Numbered from the stretch's first letter, positions 45,215 to 56,640 are shown. The stretch is DNA of 64,000 nucleotides from Acetivibrio sp. MSJd-27 (GCF_018918095.1 NZ_JAHLPV010000005.1:55143-119142), one strand, 5' to 3'. Numbers and translations are program-made. The notes: generated by a model from the sequence alone, not told the origin.

Positions 45215-46048
45215 ATGGCTATAAAAAGTTATCGTCCGACAACGCCGTCCAGAAGATTTATGACGGTCACGGATTTTTCCGAGTTGTCCAATGTTAAGCC
45301 AGAGAAATCACTCACGACGAATTTAAAGAAAAACGCCGGCAGAAACAGCTACGGCAGAATTACTGTTCGTCACAGAGGCGGCGGCAACAAGAGAAAATAT
45401 AGAATTATCGATTTTAAAAGAGATAAAGTGGATATGCCTGCAACGGTAAAAACACTGGAATACGATCCGAACAGAAGCGCTCATATCGCATTGGTTGAAT
45501 ATCAGGACGGCGAGAAGAGATACATTCTGGCACCGGTTGGCCTGAAGGTTGGAGACACAGTAATTTCCAGTCCAGCAGCAGATATCAAACCGGGTAACAC
45601 CCTTCCGATTTCTGCGATTCCCGTAGGTACAGTTATTCACAATATTGAGCTTGCACCTGGTAAAGGCGGCCAGTTGGTTCGTTCTGCGGGAAACAGCGCG
45701 CAGCTGATGGCGAAAGAAGGAAAGTATGCGCAGGTAAGACTTCCTTCCGGCGAGGTGAGAATGATTCTGACCGTCTGCAAAGCAACGATTGGTCAGGTCG
45801 GCAACATCGATCATGAGAATGTAACCATTGGTAAAGCCGGAAGAAAACGTCATATGGGTATCAAACCTACCGTACGTGGTGTTGTTATGAATCCCTGTGA
45901 CCATCCGCACGGTGGTGGTGAAGGTAAATCTCCCATCGGCCGGCCTTCTCCGGTTACTCCTTGGGGTAAACCTGCTCTTGGTTATAAGACCAGAAAGAAA
46001 AACAAACAGAGCAGCAAATATATTGTGAAAGCAAGAAACAGCAAATAA
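45215..46048 (+). CDS. rplB: 50S ribosomal protein L2
   Basis: 277 residues. [20 protein letters not shown], then [20 protein letters not shown] near the peptidyl-transferase centre. ATG 45215 (product MAIKSYRPT) is chosen; an ATG six bases upstream would be too close to AAGGAG. Confidence 0.97.
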   Translation: MAIKSYRPTTPSRRFMTVTDFSELSNVKPEKSLTTNLKKNAGRNSYGRITVRHRGGGNKRKYRIIDFKRDKVDMPATVKTLEYDPNRSAHIALVEYQDGEKRYILAPVGLKVGDTVISSPAADIKPGNTLPISAIPVGTVIHNIELAPGKGGQLVRSAGNSAQLMAKEGKYAQVRLPSGEVRMILTVCKATIGQVGNIDHENVTIGKAGRKRHMGIKPTVRGVVMNPCDHPHGGGEGKSPIGRPSPVTPWGKPALGYKTRKKNKQSSKYIVKARNSK

Positions 46049-46066
46049 TAGAGAGGAGGCAAATCA

Positions 46067-46342
46067 ATGAGTAGATCTCTGAAAAAAGGCCCTTTCGTAG
46101 AAGCGAAGTTATATAAAAGAATCGAAGAGATGAACGAAAAAGGGGAAAAGAGAGTATTAAAGACCTGGTCTAGGGCTTCCACAATCTTCCCAGAATTCGT
46201 TGGTCATACCATTGCGGTTCATGACGGAAGAAAACATGTCCCGGTGTATGTGACAGAAGACATGGTTGGGCATAAACTCGGTGAGTTTGCGCCAACAAGG
46301 ACATACAGAGGACATGCCGGAAATAAATCAGGTGTAAAATAG
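46067..46342 (+). CDS. rpsS: 30S ribosomal protein S19
   Basis: 91 residues; [13 protein letters not shown] and [20 protein letters not shown] are diagnostic. S19 binds the 30S head with S13. GAGAGGAGG precedes the ATG. Confidence 0.97.
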   Translation: MSRSLKKGPFVEAKLYKRIEEMNEKGEKRVLKTWSRASTIFPEFVGHTIAVHDGRKHVPVYVTEDMVGHKLGEFAPTRTYRGHAGNKSGVK

Positions 46343-46376
46343 AAAAGAAGTATCCCGAAGAGAGGAGGATCATTGA

Positions 46377-46712
46377 ATGGAAGCGAAAGCTATACTTCGT
46401 TATGCTAGAATATCTCCCCGTAAGGTCAAAATTGTTATCGATCTTATCAGAAACAAACCGGTCGGAGAAGCAATCGGTATCCTGAGAAACACACCGAAAG
46501 CAGCTTCCCCGATTGTTGATAAACTGCTGTGCTCCGCAATCGCGAATGCGGAAAACAATCACAGCATGACAGCCGATACATTATATGTAAAGGAAATCTA
46601 TGCAAATCCCGGCCCGATTTTGAAGAGGATCCAGCCTAGGGCACAGGGCAGAGCGAACAGAATCAACAAGAGAACCAGCCACATTACGGTTGTTGTCGGC
46701 GAAAAAGAGTAG
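46377..46712 (+). CDS. rplV: 50S ribosomal protein L22
   Basis: 111 residues; [19 protein letters not shown] at the start and the beta-hairpin [19 protein letters not shown] that lines the exit tunnel. Confidence 0.97.
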   Translation: MEAKAILRYARISPRKVKIVIDLIRNKPVGEAIGILRNTPKAASPIVDKLLCSAIANAENNHSMTADTLYVKEIYANPGPILKRIQPRAQGRANRINKRTSHITVVVGEKE

Positions 46713-46727
46713 TAAGGAGGGAAAGCT

Positions 46728-47396
46728 ATGGGTCAAAAAGTGAATCCGCACGGCTTAAGAGTCGGTGTGATTAAAGATTGGGATTCCAGATGGTATGCTC
46801 CGGATCACACATTTGGAGACAGCCTGGTGGAAGACTATAATATCAGAAAATACCTGAAAAAGAAATTATTCAATGCTGGGATTGCCAGAATTGAAATAGA
46901 AAAGAAAGCAAACAGAACGATCATCACGCTGCATGCTGGCAAACCCGGTATCATCATTGGAAGAGGCGGCGTTGAAATTGATAAGCTAAAAAAAGACATG
47001 CAGGCAAGGCTTGGCAAAGATGTTTTCATTAACATCGTGGAAGTCAAACAGCCCGATATGTCCGCACAGTTGGTTGCTGAAAACATTGCTGCACAGCTGG
47101 AAAAGAGAATTTCTTTCCGCCGCGCGATGAAACAGGCAATGCAGAGAACCATGAGACTGGGCGCAAAGGGTATCAAGACTTCTGTATCCGGCCGTCTGGG
47201 CGGTGCTGAAATTGCGAGAACCGAGCATTATCACGAAGGGACCATTCCCCTGCAGACTTTGAGAGCTGATATCGACTATGGCTTCTGGGAAGCAAATACC
47301 ACATATGGTAAAATCGGTGTAAAAGTTTGGATCTATAAAGGTGAAGTTCTTCCTGAAAACAAAAGAGTGAAAAAAGCAGCGGAAGGAGGAAAATAA
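46728..47396 (+). CDS. rpsC: 30S ribosomal protein S3
   Basis: 222 residues. [13 protein letters not shown] start, KH-domain [14 protein letters not shown], and C-terminal [14 protein letters not shown]. Part of the mRNA entry site with helicase activity. Confidence 0.97.
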   Translation: MGQKVNPHGLRVGVIKDWDSRWYAPDHTFGDSLVEDYNIRKYLKKKLFNAGIARIEIEKKANRTIITLHAGKPGIIIGRGGVEIDKLKKDMQARLGKDVFINIVEVKQPDMSAQLVAENIAAQLEKRISFRRAMKQAMQRTMRLGAKGIKTSVSGRLGGAEIARTEHYHEGTIPLQTLRADIDYGFWEANTTYGKIGVKVWIYKGEVLPENKRVKKAAEGGK

Positions 47397-47398
47397 TT

Positions 47399-47836
47399 AT
47401 GTTGATGCCAAAGAGAGTAAAACGCCGCAGAGTCCACAGAGGCAGAATGAAAGGCGTTGCTACCAGAGGTAACAAAGTAACATACGGTGATTTCGGCTTG
47501 GTCGCTACTGACCCCTGCTGGATCACTTCCAACCAGATTGAAGCTGCCCGTATCGCTATGACCCGTTACATTAAGAGGGGCGGTCAGGTTTGGATTAAAA
47601 TTTTCCCAGACAAACCGGTGACTGAGAAACCGGCTGAAACCCGAATGGGTAGCGGTAAAGGTTCTCCGGAATACTGGGTTGCAGTTGTAAAACCGGGCAG
47701 AGTGATGTTTGAAATTGCCGGTGTGAGCGAAGAGGTGGCAAGAGAGGCGTTAAGGCTGGCTTCCCATAAGCTTCCGGTCAAATGCAAAATCGTAGCCCGC
47801 GAAGAAGACAAGGGTGGTGACGTCAATGAAAATTAA
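47399..47836 (+). CDS. rplP: 50S ribosomal protein L16
   Basis: 145 residues; [19 protein letters not shown] and [19 protein letters not shown]. Organises the tRNA A-site region of the 50S. The start is two bases after the rpsC stop, and its end overlaps rpmC. Confidence 0.97.
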   Translation: MLMPKRVKRRRVHRGRMKGVATRGNKVTYGDFGLVATDPCWITSNQIEAARIAMTRYIKRGGQVWIKIFPDKPVTEKPAETRMGSGKGSPEYWVAVVKPGRVMFEIAGVSEEVAREALRLASHKLPVKCKIVAREEDKGGDVNEN

Positions 47837-48026
47837 TAATATCGTAGAGATGGCTGACAATGAACTGGTTCAAAAGCTGGCCGAATTGAAAGCAGAATTA
47901 TTAAATTTAAGATTTCAGCACGAAATCAACCAACTTGACAATCCAATGAGAATCCAGGAAGTTAAGAAAACAATCGCCAGAATCAAAACAGTCCTTCGCG
48001 AGAGGGAAATCAAAAACGCTAATTAA
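47826..48026 (+). CDS. rpmC: 50S ribosomal protein L29
   Basis: 66 residues of helical hairpin ([37 protein letters not shown]). ATG 47826 gives the usual MKIN start and overlaps rplP by 11 bases; GTG 47814 is unlikely. Confidence 0.95.
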   Translation: MKINNIVEMADNELVQKLAELKAELLNLRFQHEINQLDNPMRIQEVKKTIARIKTVLREREIKNAN

Positions 48027-48044
48027 TAGTAAGGAGGTTTTGAA

Positions 48045-48305
48045 ATGTCAGAAGAAAGAAATTTCAGAAAGACCAGAGTCGGCCAAGTTGTAAGTGACAA
48101 GATGGACAAAACGATCGTCGTTGCTATTATTGACAGCGTAAAGCATCCTTTGTATAACAAGGTTATCAAAAGGACATATAAACTGAAGGCGCATGATGAG
48201 AACAACGAATGCCGCATCGGTGACAGAGTAAGGGTGATGGAAACCCGTCCTTTGTCCAAGGATAAGAGATGGAGACTTGTCTCAATCGTTGAAAAAGCGA
48301 AATAA
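48045..48305 (+). CDS. rpsQ: 30S ribosomal protein S17
   Basis: 86 residues, OB fold: [22 protein letters not shown] and [20 protein letters not shown]. Early 30S assembly protein. AAGGAGG precedes the ATG. Confidence 0.97.
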   Translation: MSEERNFRKTRVGQVVSDKMDKTIVVAIIDSVKHPLYNKVIKRTYKLKAHDENNECRIGDRVRVMETRPLSKDKRWRLVSIVEKAK

Positions 48306-48335
48306 TAAAAATCCTAACTGAAAAGGAGGATAACC

Positions 48336-48704
48336 ATGATACAGCAAGAAACCAGAATGAAGGTTGCTGACAACACCGGCGCAAAAGAGCTTCTTTGTAT
48401 CCGCGTCATGGGCGGTTCCAAAAGAAGATATGCCAATGTGGGCGATGTTGTAGTTGCTACCGTAAAAAAAGCAACGCCAGGCGGTGTTGTTAAAAAAGGT
48501 GAAGTCGTTAAAGCAGTTATCGTCAGAAGCCAGAAGGGCGTTCGCAGAGCTGACGGTTCCTATATAAAATTTGATGAAAATGCAGCGGTTCTGATTCGTG
48601 ATGACAAGAATCCGAGAGGAACCCGTATTTTTGGGCCTGTTGCAAGGGAGCTTCGTGACAAAGAGTACATGAAAATCCTTTCTCTTGCACCTGAAGTTCT
48701 GTAG
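48336..48704 (+). CDS. rplN: 50S ribosomal protein L14
   Basis: 122 residues: [19 protein letters not shown] and [19 protein letters not shown]. It contacts the 30S as part of bridge B5/B8. AAAAGGAGG upstream. Confidence 0.98.
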   Translation: MIQQETRMKVADNTGAKELLCIRVMGGSKRRYANVGDVVVATVKKATPGGVVKKGEVVKAVIVRSQKGVRRADGSYIKFDENAAVLIRDDKNPRGTRIFGPVARELRDKEYMKILSLAPEVL

Positions 48705-48718
48705 GAGGTGGCGAAGAG

Positions 48719-49042
48719 ATGATGAAAAAAGTACAGGTTAAAAAAGGCGACCAGGTTATGGTCATTTCCGGCAAAGATAAAGGAAAAAAGGGTAAAGTAC
48801 TGGTTGTTATGCCGAAACAGGGGAAAATCATTGTGGAGGGCATTAACATTGCGACCAAGCATACCAAGCCGAGAAAACAGGGCGATACCGGCGGAATTTT
48901 GAAGCAGGAAACTCCGATGTACGCTTCCAAGGTAATGTACCTTTGCAGTAAGTGCGGAAAACCGGCGAGAGTCGGAAAAAGAGTACTGGAAAACGGCGAC
49001 AAGGTAAGATTCTGCAAAAAATGTAACGAAGAGATCGACTAA
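48719..49042 (+). CDS. rplX: 50S ribosomal protein L24
   Basis: 107 residues. KOW motif [20 protein letters not shown], and a C-terminal [11 protein letters not shown]...FCKKC that looks like a four-cysteine zinc ribbon. Assembly initiator. ATG 48719 or 48722 both possible; TAGGAGG favours the first. Confidence 0.97.
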   Translation: MMKKVQVKKGDQVMVISGKDKGKKGKVLVVMPKQGKIIVEGINIATKHTKPRKQGDTGGILKQETPMYASKVMYLCSKCGKPARVGKRVLENGDKVRFCKKCNEEID

Positions 49043-49062
49043 TAGGGAAGGGAGGTTTTTCC

Positions 49063-49605
49063 ATGTCCAGATTACAGGAATACTATAAAAATGAAGTTGC
49101 ACCGGCAATGATGAAAAAATTTGGATATAAAAATGTGATGCAGATTCCAAAATTGGAGAAGATCGTGGTAAACATCGGCGCAGGCGATTCCAAAGACAAC
49201 TCCAAATTATTGGATGCTGCAGTCAGTGAACTGGCGATGATAACCGGTCAGAAACCGCTTATCACCGTGGCAAAAAAATCCGTTTCAAACTTCAAAGTCA
49301 GAGAAGGTATGAAATTAGGCTGCAAAGTTACTTTAAGAAGCGACAAGATGTATGAATTTATGGACAGATTGTTCAACATCGCACTGCCCAGAGTAAGAGA
49401 CTTCAGAGGTATCAACCCCAACTCTTTCGACGGCAGGGGCAACTATGCGCTCGGTATCAAAGAACAGCTGATCTTCCCTGAAATTGAGTATGATAAAATT
49501 GAAAAGATCAGAGGTATGGACGTTATATTCGTTACTACCGCGAAAACAGACGAAGAAGCAAAAGAGCTGCTGACCCTGATGGGCGCTCCGTATGCTCGCG
49601 CGTAG
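49063..49605 (+). CDS. rplE: 50S ribosomal protein L5
   Basis: 180 residues: [34 protein letters not shown] and [18 protein letters not shown]. Binds 5S rRNA and contacts P-site tRNA. Confidence 0.98.
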   Translation: MSRLQEYYKNEVAPAMMKKFGYKNVMQIPKLEKIVVNIGAGDSKDNSKLLDAAVSELAMITGQKPLITVAKKSVSNFKVREGMKLGCKVTLRSDKMYEFMDRLFNIALPRVRDFRGINPNSFDGRGNYALGIKEQLIFPEIEYDKIEKIRGMDVIFVTTAKTDEEAKELLTLMGAPYARA

Positions 49606-49626
49606 TTGGAAGGAGGTTCCTAACAA

Positions 49627-49812
49627 GTGGCTAAAAAAGCAATGGTGATCAAACAGCAGAGAACACCGAAATATAAGACAAGAGCTTACAACAGATGTAA
49701 AATCTGCGGCCGTCCTCACGGATATTTAAGAAAATACGGTATCTGCAGAATTTGCTTCAGAGAATTGGCGTACAAGGGACAGATTCCGGGCGTTAAAAAA
49801 GCAAGCTGGTAA
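49627..49812 (+). CDS. rpsZ: 30S ribosomal protein S14, zinc-binding type
   Basis: 61 residues with CKICGRPH and CRICF: the four cysteines of the C+ (type Z) form used under zinc sufficiency. GTG start at 49627 with AAGGAGG upstream. Confidence 0.96.
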   Translation: MAKKAMVIKQQRTPKYKTRAYNRCKICGRPHGYLRKYGICRICFRELAYKGQIPGVKKASW

Positions 49813-49842
49813 AGCTGGGTTATAAGGAAGGAGGCATGACAC

Positions 49843-50241
49843 ATGCAAATTACAGATCCTATCGCTGATATGCTGACAAGAATCAGAAACGCGAACACAG
49901 CAAGACATGAGTCAGTTGACATCCCCGCTTCCAATATGAAAAAGGCGATTGCTGAAATTTTATTGGGCGAGGGTTATATAAAGAATTATCAAATCATCGA
50001 TGACGGAAAACAGGGCATCATCCGTGTGACTTTGAAATATGCGGAAAACAAACAGAGAGTCATCAGCGGAATCAAAAGAATTTCAAAACCGGGCCTTAGG
50101 GTATATGCTTCGAAGGAAGAGTTGCCAAAAGTTTTAAGAGGTTTAGGTGTCGCGATCATATCTACATCTAAGGGTGTTATGACAGACAAAAAAGCCCGCA
50201 GTGAAAATGTTGGCGGCGAAGTTTTAGCATACGTCTGGTAA
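49843..50241 (+). CDS. rpsH: 30S ribosomal protein S8
   Basis: 132 residues: [14 protein letters not shown] and [18 protein letters not shown]. In E. coli S8 represses the spc operon; no equivalent site was checked here. Confidence 0.97.
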   Translation: MQITDPIADMLTRIRNANTARHESVDIPASNMKKAIAEILLGEGYIKNYQIIDDGKQGIIRVTLKYAENKQRVISGIKRISKPGLRVYASKEELPKVLRGLGVAIISTSKGVMTDKKARSENVGGEVLAYVW

Positions 50242-50263
50242 TCATATTAGGAGGTGACTATTA

Positions 50264-50806
50264 GTGTCAAGAATAGGTAGAATGCCAATCGCTGTTCCGG
50301 CCGGTGTGGACGTCAAGATCACTCCTGACAACCATGTGACGGTGAAAGGTCCGAAAGGAACTTTGGAACAGGCTTTTGATAAGAATATGTCTATTGCTTT
50401 GGAAAACAGCGAAATCGTTGTGACAAGGCCGAATGACAACAAAACAAACAGAGCGCTGCACGGTTTGACAAGAACTTTAGTTGCTAATATGGTTACTGGT
50501 GTAACTGAAGGCTATACCAAAGAACTTGAAATCAACGGTGTAGGTTACAGAGCTGCAAAACAAGGAAAAAAACTTGTTTTAACTCTTGGCTATTCTCATC
50601 CGGTTGAAATGGAAGATATCGATGGAATTACCACCGATGTTCCCCAGCCGAATAAAATTATTGTCAGCGGGATTGACAAACAGGCTGTGGGTCAGTACGC
50701 TGCAATCATCAGGGAAAAGAGACCGCCGGAACCGTATAAAGGCAAAGGCATCAAGTATGTTGATGAATTTATTAAGAGAAAAGAAGGCAAGACTGGCGGT
50801 AAATAA
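50264..50806 (+). CDS. rplF: 50S ribosomal protein L6
   Basis: 180 residues: [25 protein letters not shown] and [18 protein letters not shown] start with AGGAGG upstream. Near the GTPase-associated centre. Confidence 0.97.
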   Translation: MSRIGRMPIAVPAGVDVKITPDNHVTVKGPKGTLEQAFDKNMSIALENSEIVVTRPNDNKTNRALHGLTRTLVANMVTGVTEGYTKELEINGVGYRAAKQGKKLVLTLGYSHPVEMEDIDGITTDVPQPNKIIVSGIDKQAVGQYAAIIREKRPPEPYKGKGIKYVDEFIKRKEGKTGGK

Positions 50807-50830
50807 GCCTTAAGAAAGGAGCGATATTGA

Positions 50831-51190
50831 ATGATTAAGAAACCCAGTAGTGAAATCGCTAGACATAAAAGACATAAATCTGTTCGGAAACATATCAGCG
50901 GTACTGCCGAAAGGCCGAGACTGAATGTGTACAGAAGTCTTAACAATATATATGCTCAGATCATTGACGATGTCAAAGGTGTAACCCTGGTTGCCGCTTC
51001 CACATTGGAGTTAAAAGACCTGAAAAACGGCGGCAATAAAGAAGCCGCGAACGAAGTCGGCAAGCTTGTTGCAAAAAAAGCAGCGGAAAAGGGCATCACA
51101 AACGTTGTATTTGACAGAGGCGGGTATGTATACCACGGCAGAGTTGCTTCACTTGCAGATGGTGCACGTGAAGGTGGCTTAGTATTCTAA
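50831..51190 (+). CDS. rplR: 50S ribosomal protein L18
   Basis: 119 residues: [20 protein letters not shown] and [19 protein letters not shown]. Binds 5S rRNA with L5. Confidence 0.97.
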   Translation: MIKKPSSEIARHKRHKSVRKHISGTAERPRLNVYRSLNNIYAQIIDDVKGVTLVAASTLELKDLKNGGNKEAANEVGKLVAKKAAEKGITNVVFDRGGYVYHGRVASLADGAREGGLVF

Positions 51191-51208
51191 TAAAGGAGGT
51201 AAGACCAC

Positions 51209-51715
51209 GTGAGTGTTGAAAGAATAGATGCAAGCACACTGGATATTAAAGAAAGAGTAGTTTGCTTGAACCGTGTTGCAAAAGTTGTAAAAGGTGGTAG
51301 AACATTCCGTTTCAGCGCTTTGGTTGTTGTCGGTGACGAAAACGGCCATGTAGGCTGCGGAATGGGGAAAGCTGCTGAAATACCGGATGCGATCAGAAAA
51401 GGAATTGAAGATGCGAAGAAAAATATGATCACTGTCCCGATTTTAGGCACGTCAATCCCTCATGATATTATCGGTAAATTCGGTGCCGGAAGCGTTCTTC
51501 TGAAGACTGCTCCCGAAGGTACCGGCGTTATTGCCGGCGGACCTGTCCGTGCGGTGTTGGAGCTTGCAGGTATTCGGGACATCCGGACGAAATCACTTCG
51601 TTCCAATAACCCGAGAAACGTTGTAAGTGCTACCATTAACGGCCTTGCTAATTTGGTAAAAGCAGAGGACGTTGCAAAATTAAGAGGCAAAACTGTAGAA
51701 GAAATTTTAGGATAG
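51209..51715 (+). CDS. rpsE: 30S ribosomal protein S5
   Basis: 168 residues: [20 protein letters not shown] and [22 protein letters not shown] start. Accuracy and mRNA-channel protein. Confidence 0.97.
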   Translation: MSVERIDASTLDIKERVVCLNRVAKVVKGGRTFRFSALVVVGDENGHVGCGMGKAAEIPDAIRKGIEDAKKNMITVPILGTSIPHDIIGKFGAGSVLLKTAPEGTGVIAGGPVRAVLELAGIRDIRTKSLRSNNPRNVVSATINGLANLVKAEDVAKLRGKTVEEILG

Positions 51716-51727
51716 GAGGGACTTTTC

Positions 51728-51910
51728 GTGGCTAACAAAACGATAAAGATTACTTTGACCAAAAGCATTATCGGCAGAAAACAAGACCATATCGCCACTG
51801 TAAAGGCCCTTGGTCTGAAAAAGATAAGAGACTGCGTTGAGCTTACCGATACCCCTGCCATCAGAGGTATGGTGAAAAAAGTTTCTTATTTAGTAGACGT
51901 GACTGAATAA
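51728..51910 (+). CDS. rpmD: 50S ribosomal protein L30
   Basis: 60 residues: [27 protein letters not shown], and VRG-like [15 protein letters not shown] start, GGAGGG upstream. Confidence 0.95.
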   Translation: MANKTIKITLTKSIIGRKQDHIATVKALGLKKIRDCVELTDTPAIRGMVKKVSYLVDVTE

Positions 51911-51926
51911 AGAGGAGGTGTGCCAT

Positions 51927-52367
51927 ATGAAATTGAATGAACTATCTCCTGCTCCGGGTTCTTCCAAAGAGCCGAAGAGAAAGGGAAGAGGGCACGGCAC
52001 CGGAAACGGAAAGACTGCCGGAAGAGGTCATAAAGGTCAGAAGGCTCGTTCAGGCGGCGGTGTGAGACCGGGCTTTGAAGGCGGTCAGATGCCTTTGTAC
52101 AGAAGACTTCCCAAAAGAGGTTTTCATAATGTTTTCGCAAAGAAATTTACAGCAATCAATGTATCAGAATTGAATAAATTCGAGGACAATACAGTAGTGA
52201 CACCTGAAATGCTTAAGGAAACCGGTGTTATCTCTAAAATCAATGACGGTATTGTTGTTCTGGGCAGAGGTGATCTGGATAAGAAAGTGGTTGTTAAAGC
52301 CGCACGTTTCTCCAAATCCGCTCAGGAAAAAATAACTGCTAAAGGCGGAAAATACGAGGTGATTTAA
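51927..52367 (+). CDS. rplO: 50S ribosomal protein L15
   Basis: 146 residues; the basic Gly-rich N-terminus ([20 protein letters not shown]) and [14 protein letters not shown] are unmistakable. ATG 51927 with GAGGAGGTG upstream. The stop touches the secY start. Confidence 0.97.
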   Translation: MKLNELSPAPGSSKEPKRKGRGHGTGNGKTAGRGHKGQKARSGGGVRPGFEGGQMPLYRRLPKRGFHNVFAKKFTAINVSELNKFEDNTVVTPEMLKETGVISKINDGIVVLGRGDLDKKVVVKAARFSKSAQEKITAKGGKYEVI

Positions 52368-53639
52368 ATGTTCAAGGTTTTCGCAAATGCATGGAAAATC
52401 CCGGATATCAGAAAAAAACTTCTGTTCACGCTGATGCTTTTGGTAGTATTCAGATTCGGAACATTTATCCCGGTGCCTTTCGTCAGTGCTGATCAGTTAA
52501 AACAATTGATCGGCGACGGAAACTCACTGTTCAGCATGCTGGATATCTTCTCCGGTGGTGCGTTCTCCAATGCAACGATTTTTGCGATGAGCATTACCCC
52601 GTACGTCAATTCATCGATCATTATGCAGCTTCTGACTGTCGCTATTCCAGCTTTGGAACGTCTTTCCAAGGAAGGAGAAGAGGGCAGAAAGAAAATTGCA
52701 CAGTGGACCAGATATCTGACCATCGTGCTTGCGTTTATCCAGGCAACCGGCTTATTCTTCGGTCTGCGTGCTGCGTTTACCAGAAGAGACGTGCTGGCAT
52801 TCATCGTTGTAACATTAACGTTTACAGCAGGTACGGCATTTTTGATGTGGCTGGGCGAACAGATCAATGAAAAAGGGATCGGAAATGGTATTTCTCTTTT
52901 GATTTTTGCCGGTATCGTATCCCGTTTGCCGCAGATGATAAGTGCTTTTGTTCAATACAATAAAAACGGCGTGTTAAACTGGTTCACCACCCTTCTAATC
53001 CTCGTTTTTGCACTTGCAATTATCGCTCTGGTTGTTCTGATGAACAATGCGGAGCGCCGTATTCCGGTGCAATATGCAAAACGGGTTGTGGGAAGAAAAA
53101 TGTACGGCGGGCAGAGTACCCATATCCCGATTAAAGTGGCTATGGCGGGTGTTCTTCCCATTATCTTTGCCGTATCTATCATTTCTTTTCCCGCGACGAT
53201 TGCACAGTTTGTTGGTGTAACCGCAAACTCTGGCGGATTCTGGGGCGGCTTTTTGAAAGTCTTCTCTCAGGGATCTCCGGTTTATATGATACTGTATTTC
53301 ATTTTGATTATCTTCTTCACGTATTTCTATACGGAGATGCAGTATAATCCGATTGAAATGGCAAACAACATGAAAAAGAACGGCGGATTTATTCCGGGCA
53401 TTCGGCCTGGAAAACCCACATCCGACTTTATCCGTTCCGTACTCAATAAAATCACATTAGTCGGGGCGGTCTTCCTGGCTTTGGTTGCAGTTCTTCCGAT
53501 GCTTTTAACCAACAGCGTCGGGGCGGGCATCGCATTCGGCGGTACCAGTGTTCTGATTATGGTTGGCGTTGCACTGGAGACAGTAAAACAGCTGGAATCC
53601 CAAATGATGATGCGTCATTACAAAGGATTTCTGGACTAA
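52368..53639 (+). CDS. secY: Protein translocase subunit SecY
   Basis: 423 residues with ten membrane segments. KLLFTLMLLVVFRFGTFIPVP, the plug region FSGGAFSNATIFAMSITPYVNSSI, and the cytoplasmic loop YAKRVVGRKMYGGQSTHIP and RPGKPT. Forms the Sec channel that would export the large secreted proteins of this window. It starts directly after the rplO stop. Confidence 0.98.
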   Translation: MFKVFANAWKIPDIRKKLLFTLMLLVVFRFGTFIPVPFVSADQLKQLIGDGNSLFSMLDIFSGGAFSNATIFAMSITPYVNSSIIMQLLTVAIPALERLSKEGEEGRKKIAQWTRYLTIVLAFIQATGLFFGLRAAFTRRDVLAFIVVTLTFTAGTAFLMWLGEQINEKGIGNGISLLIFAGIVSRLPQMISAFVQYNKNGVLNWFTTLLILVFALAIIALVVLMNNAERRIPVQYAKRVVGRKMYGGQSTHIPIKVAMAGVLPIIFAVSIISFPATIAQFVGVTANSGGFWGGFLKVFSQGSPVYMILYFILIIFFTYFYTEMQYNPIEMANNMKKNGGFIPGIRPGKPTSDFIRSVLNKITLVGAVFLALVAVLPMLLTNSVGAGIAFGGTSVLIMVGVALETVKQLESQMMMRHYKGFLD

Positions 53640-53661
53640 TTTTGATATGAGGGTATGAAAA

Positions 53662-54297
53662 ATGAAATTGATTATTGTAGGTGCACCGGGTGCTGGAAAA
53701 GGTACCCAGGCCGCCATTCTGGCAGACACTTTAAAAGTGCCTACAATCTCGACCGGCGCTGTGCTGCGCAAAGAGATAGCTGACGGTACTGAATTCGGAA
53801 AAACGGCTGACAGCTATATTAAAGCAGGCAATCTGGTACCGGATGAGTTTATGGTGGAACTGATGAAGGACCGTTTAAGCCGGGATGACTGTCAGAACGG
53901 TTTTATATTAGACGGATTTCCGCGTACGGTAAAACAGGCGGAAGCCTTGGATGAAATGGGCGTTGTCATTGATAAGGTGTTGGACATTGAGGTTGCGGAT
54001 GAAAAGATTGTAATGCGGCTTTCCGGCAGAAGAGAATGCTCTTCCTGCCGCGCAACCTACCACACGTCCTATAACCCGCCCAAGCAGGCAGATATCTGCG
54101 ACAAATGCGGCGCTGATTTGACTGTACGGGAGGATGATAAACCGGAAACGATCCAAAACCGCCTGAATGTCTATCACGAGTCGACGGAACCGCTGATTGA
54201 TTTCTATCGAAAAAAAGGTCTGCTTGTTGTAGCACAAGGTCAGGAAGAAGTAACAGAAACGACGAAAGAAGTCTTTCGCGTGCTGGGGATAGAATAA
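53662..54297 (+). CDS. adk: Adenylate kinase
   Basis: 211 residues. P-loop GAPGAGKGTQAA; LID domain with CSSC and CDKC, the four-cysteine zinc site of Gram-positive enzymes; DGFPRTVKQAEAL. Interconverts ATP, AMP and ADP. ATG follows AGGGTATG, a modest site. Confidence 0.97.
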   Translation: MKLIIVGAPGAGKGTQAAILADTLKVPTISTGAVLRKEIADGTEFGKTADSYIKAGNLVPDEFMVELMKDRLSRDDCQNGFILDGFPRTVKQAEALDEMGVVIDKVLDIEVADEKIVMRLSGRRECSSCRATYHTSYNPPKQADICDKCGADLTVREDDKPETIQNRLNVYHESTEPLIDFYRKKGLLVVAQGQEEVTETTKEVFRVLGIE

Positions 54298-54298
54298 T

Positions 54299-55054
54299 AT
54301 GATTACGATAAAGAATCAGAATGATATTGCAGCTATGCGGATCGCCGGCAGGATTACCAAGCAGGCGCTGAACCTGGTTGGACAGCATGTAAGGCCGGGT
54401 ATCACAACAAAGGAATTGGATAAAATTGCTTATGACTATATCCGTTCCCAAGGGGCGGTACCTTCCTTTCTGAATTATAACGGATTTCCGGCATCCATCT
54501 GCGCTTCCAGAAATGATGAAGTGGTGCATGGCATTCCCAGCAAAAAGACCGTTCTTCAGGACGGCGATATTATCAGTATAGACGTGGGGGCCTATAAAGG
54601 CGGATTTCACGGCGACTGTGCGAAGACCTTCTTTGTGGGTCAGGTTTCTGAAGAAGCACAAAAACTCGTTGCGGCGACCCGCCAGAGCTTCTATGAAGGA
54701 ATGAAATATGCCAAGGCTGGCAACCGAATCGGAGATATCTCTTCTGCGATACAGAGTTATATCGAGTCAATGGGATATTCCATTGTACGGGATTTGGTCG
54801 GTCACGGTATCGGTTCCCATATGCACGAGGATCCCTCCGTCCCCAATTTCGGCCGGCCAGGCAGGGGCCCCAGACTGGTTCCGGGAATGGCTTTGGCGAT
54901 TGAACCGATGGTGAACGCGGGCAATTTTGAAGTTCGGGTCATGGATGACGATTGGACGGTAAAAACCCTTGACGGCAGTTTATCCGCCCATTACGAGAAC
55001 ACCATCCTGATCACAGGCGGCGAACCTGAGATCCTAACGGTAGCCGATGAATAA
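54299..55054 (+). CDS. map: Methionine aminopeptidase, type I
   Basis: 251 residues. Metal ligands are visible in IDVGAYKGGFHGDCAKTF (two Asp), GHGIGSHMHEDP (His), EPMV (Glu) and HYENTI (Glu). Removes N-terminal Met. Starts one base after adk. Confidence 0.97.
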   Translation: MITIKNQNDIAAMRIAGRITKQALNLVGQHVRPGITTKELDKIAYDYIRSQGAVPSFLNYNGFPASICASRNDEVVHGIPSKKTVLQDGDIISIDVGAYKGGFHGDCAKTFFVGQVSEEAQKLVAATRQSFYEGMKYAKAGNRIGDISSAIQSYIESMGYSIVRDLVGHGIGSHMHEDPSVPNFGRPGRGPRLVPGMALAIEPMVNAGNFEVRVMDDDWTVKTLDGSLSAHYENTILITGGEPEILTVADE

Positions 55055-55071
55055 TTCTTTGAGGTGATTTT

Positions 55072-55353
55072 GTGGATATCAATCCTGCGGATCTAGTATG
55101 CTCCACAGCAGGGCGGGATAAAGAGAAATATTTTATGGTTCTTTCGGTTATAGACAGTCAATACGTGCTGCTCTGTGATGGAAAGATGAGGCCGGTTGAC
55201 AAACCGAAAAAGAAAAAGATTAAGCATGTAAAATTGTTGGATTATTCACTTGACAGGATCAAAGAAAAATTTGCAGAATGCAAAAAAATCAATAACGCTG
55301 ATGTGCGCAAAGCGCTCAAATCGGCACTAGATGATTTGGGTATTTCCAGTTAG
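55072..55353 (+). CDS. KOW-domain RNA-binding (L14e-like) protein
   Basis: 93 residues: [19 protein letters not shown] and [20 protein letters not shown] form a KOW-like barrel as in archaeal L14e; the rest is helical and basic. This gene between map and infA is common in Clostridia; an RNA or ribosome-associated role is inferred. GTG start with GAGGTGA 6 bases upstream. Confidence 0.8.
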   Translation: MDINPADLVCSTAGRDKEKYFMVLSVIDSQYVLLCDGKMRPVDKPKKKKIKHVKLLDYSLDRIKEKFAECKKINNADVRKALKSALDDLGISS

Positions 55354-55363
55354 GAGGGTTTTA

Positions 55364-55582
55364 ATGGCTAAAGAAGATGTTTTGGAGTTGGAAGGCACTG
55401 TGATCGATGCGTTGCCGAATGCGATGTTCATGGTTGAACTGGAAAACGGACATAAAATTTTGGCTCATATATCAGGTAAGTTACGGATGAACTATATTAA
55501 AATCTTGCAGGGTGACAGGGTGACTGTTGAGGTTTCTCCTTACGACCTGACAAAAGGCCGGATCACCTGGCGGGCGAAATAG
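55364..55582 (+). CDS. infA: Translation initiation factor IF-1
   Basis: 72 residues, OB fold: [40 protein letters not shown] and [24 protein letters not shown] precedes the ATG at 55364. Confidence 0.97.
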   Translation: MAKEDVLELEGTVIDALPNAMFMVELENGHKILAHISGKLRMNYIKILQGDRVTVEVSPYDLTKGRITWRAK

Positions 55583-55623
55583 CAAAATGCGAGTTCATTC
55601 CCATTTAAGGAGGTAGTAATCTT

Positions 55624-55737
55624 ATGAAAGTAAGACCATCAGTAAAACCAATGTGCGAAAAATGCAAGATTATCAAACGCAAAGGCCGCGTTATGGTTAT
55701 CTGCGAAAACCCGAAGCACAAACAGAAACAGGGTTAA
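55624..55737 (+). CDS. rpmJ: 50S ribosomal protein L36, zinc-binding type
   Basis: 37 residues: [19 protein letters not shown] then [13 protein letters not shown]11, C14, C27 and H32 form the zinc site. AAGGAGG upstream. Short, but unmistakable by sequence and position between infA and rpsM. Confidence 0.97.
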   Translation: MKVRPSVKPMCEKCKIIKRKGRVMVICENPKHKQKQG

Positions 55738-55859
55738 AACCAACAGCGTTCAATTCTTAAAAGGTGCGGCTGTGCAAACTTGTTTTGTACCCTTCATAAG
55801 AATTAACATAAATATTTTTTAGAAAGAATTCGATGAAATTCAGGAGGTGTAATCACTAG

Positions 55860-56228
55860 ATGGCTAGAATAGCTGGTGTCGACCTGCCAAGAGAAAAGCG
55901 TGTTGAAATTGGTTTGACATACATTTTCGGTATCGGCAGAACGACTGCGAACAAAATCTTGAAAGAAACCGGTGTCAATCCGGATACAAGAGTAAAAGAC
56001 TTAAGTGATGATGATATTTCCAAATTAAGAGCGAACATCGATGGTACCTATACTGTTGAAGGGGACTTAAGAAGAGATATTGCATTAGATATTAAGCGGC
56101 TCATGGAAATTGGCTGTTACAGAGGGTCAAGGCATAAAAAAGGCCTCCCTGTTCGCGGTCAGAGAAGCAAAACAAACGCTCGGACAAGAAAAGGTCCGAA
56201 GAGAACCATTGCGAACAAGAAGAAATAA
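55860..56228 (+). CDS. rpsM: 30S ribosomal protein S13
   Basis: 122 residues: [19 protein letters not shown] and [20 protein letters not shown] end ([18 protein letters not shown]). First gene of the alpha section. CAGGAGGTG upstream. Confidence 0.98.
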   Translation: MARIAGVDLPREKRVEIGLTYIFGIGRTTANKILKETGVNPDTRVKDLSDDDISKLRANIDGTYTVEGDLRRDIALDIKRLMEIGCYRGSRHKKGLPVRGQRSKTNARTRKGPKRTIANKKK

Positions 56229-56244
56229 GAGGGAGGGATAGATC

Positions 56245-56640
56245 TTGGCTAAAACTGCAAGAAAAGTAACACGCAGAAAAAAAGAGCGTAAAAATATTGA
56301 ACGCGGTGCGGCTCATATCCGTTCTTCGTTTAACAACACGATCGTGACGCTGACGGACGTCCAGGGAAATGCGTTGTCTTGGGCAAGTGCCGGCGGACTT
56401 GGTTTTAGAGGTTCTAGAAAGAACACGCCGTTTGCTGCACAGATGGCTGCTGAAACGGCTGCAAAAGCTGCGATGGAACATGGTTTAAAGACCGTTGAGG
56501 TCTATGTGAAAGGTCCTGGTTCCGGTAGGGAAGCCGCTATCAGAGCTTTGCAGACAGCTGGTTTAGAGGTTACGATGATCAAAGACGTCAGCCCTATTCC
56601 GCATAACGGTTGCAGACCGCCAAAAAGAAGAAGAGTGTAA
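56245..56640 (+). CDS. rpsK: 30S ribosomal protein S11
   Basis: 131 residues: [20 protein letters not shown] and [17 protein letters not shown]. The start is TTG 56245, with GGGAGGG upstream; no ATG is available nearby. Confidence 0.97.
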   Translation: MAKTARKVTRRKKERKNIERGAAHIRSSFNNTIVTLTDVQGNALSWASAGGLGFRGSRKNTPFAAQMAAETAAKAAMEHGLKTVEVYVKGPGSGREAAIRALQTAGLEVTMIKDVSPIPHNGCRPPKRRRV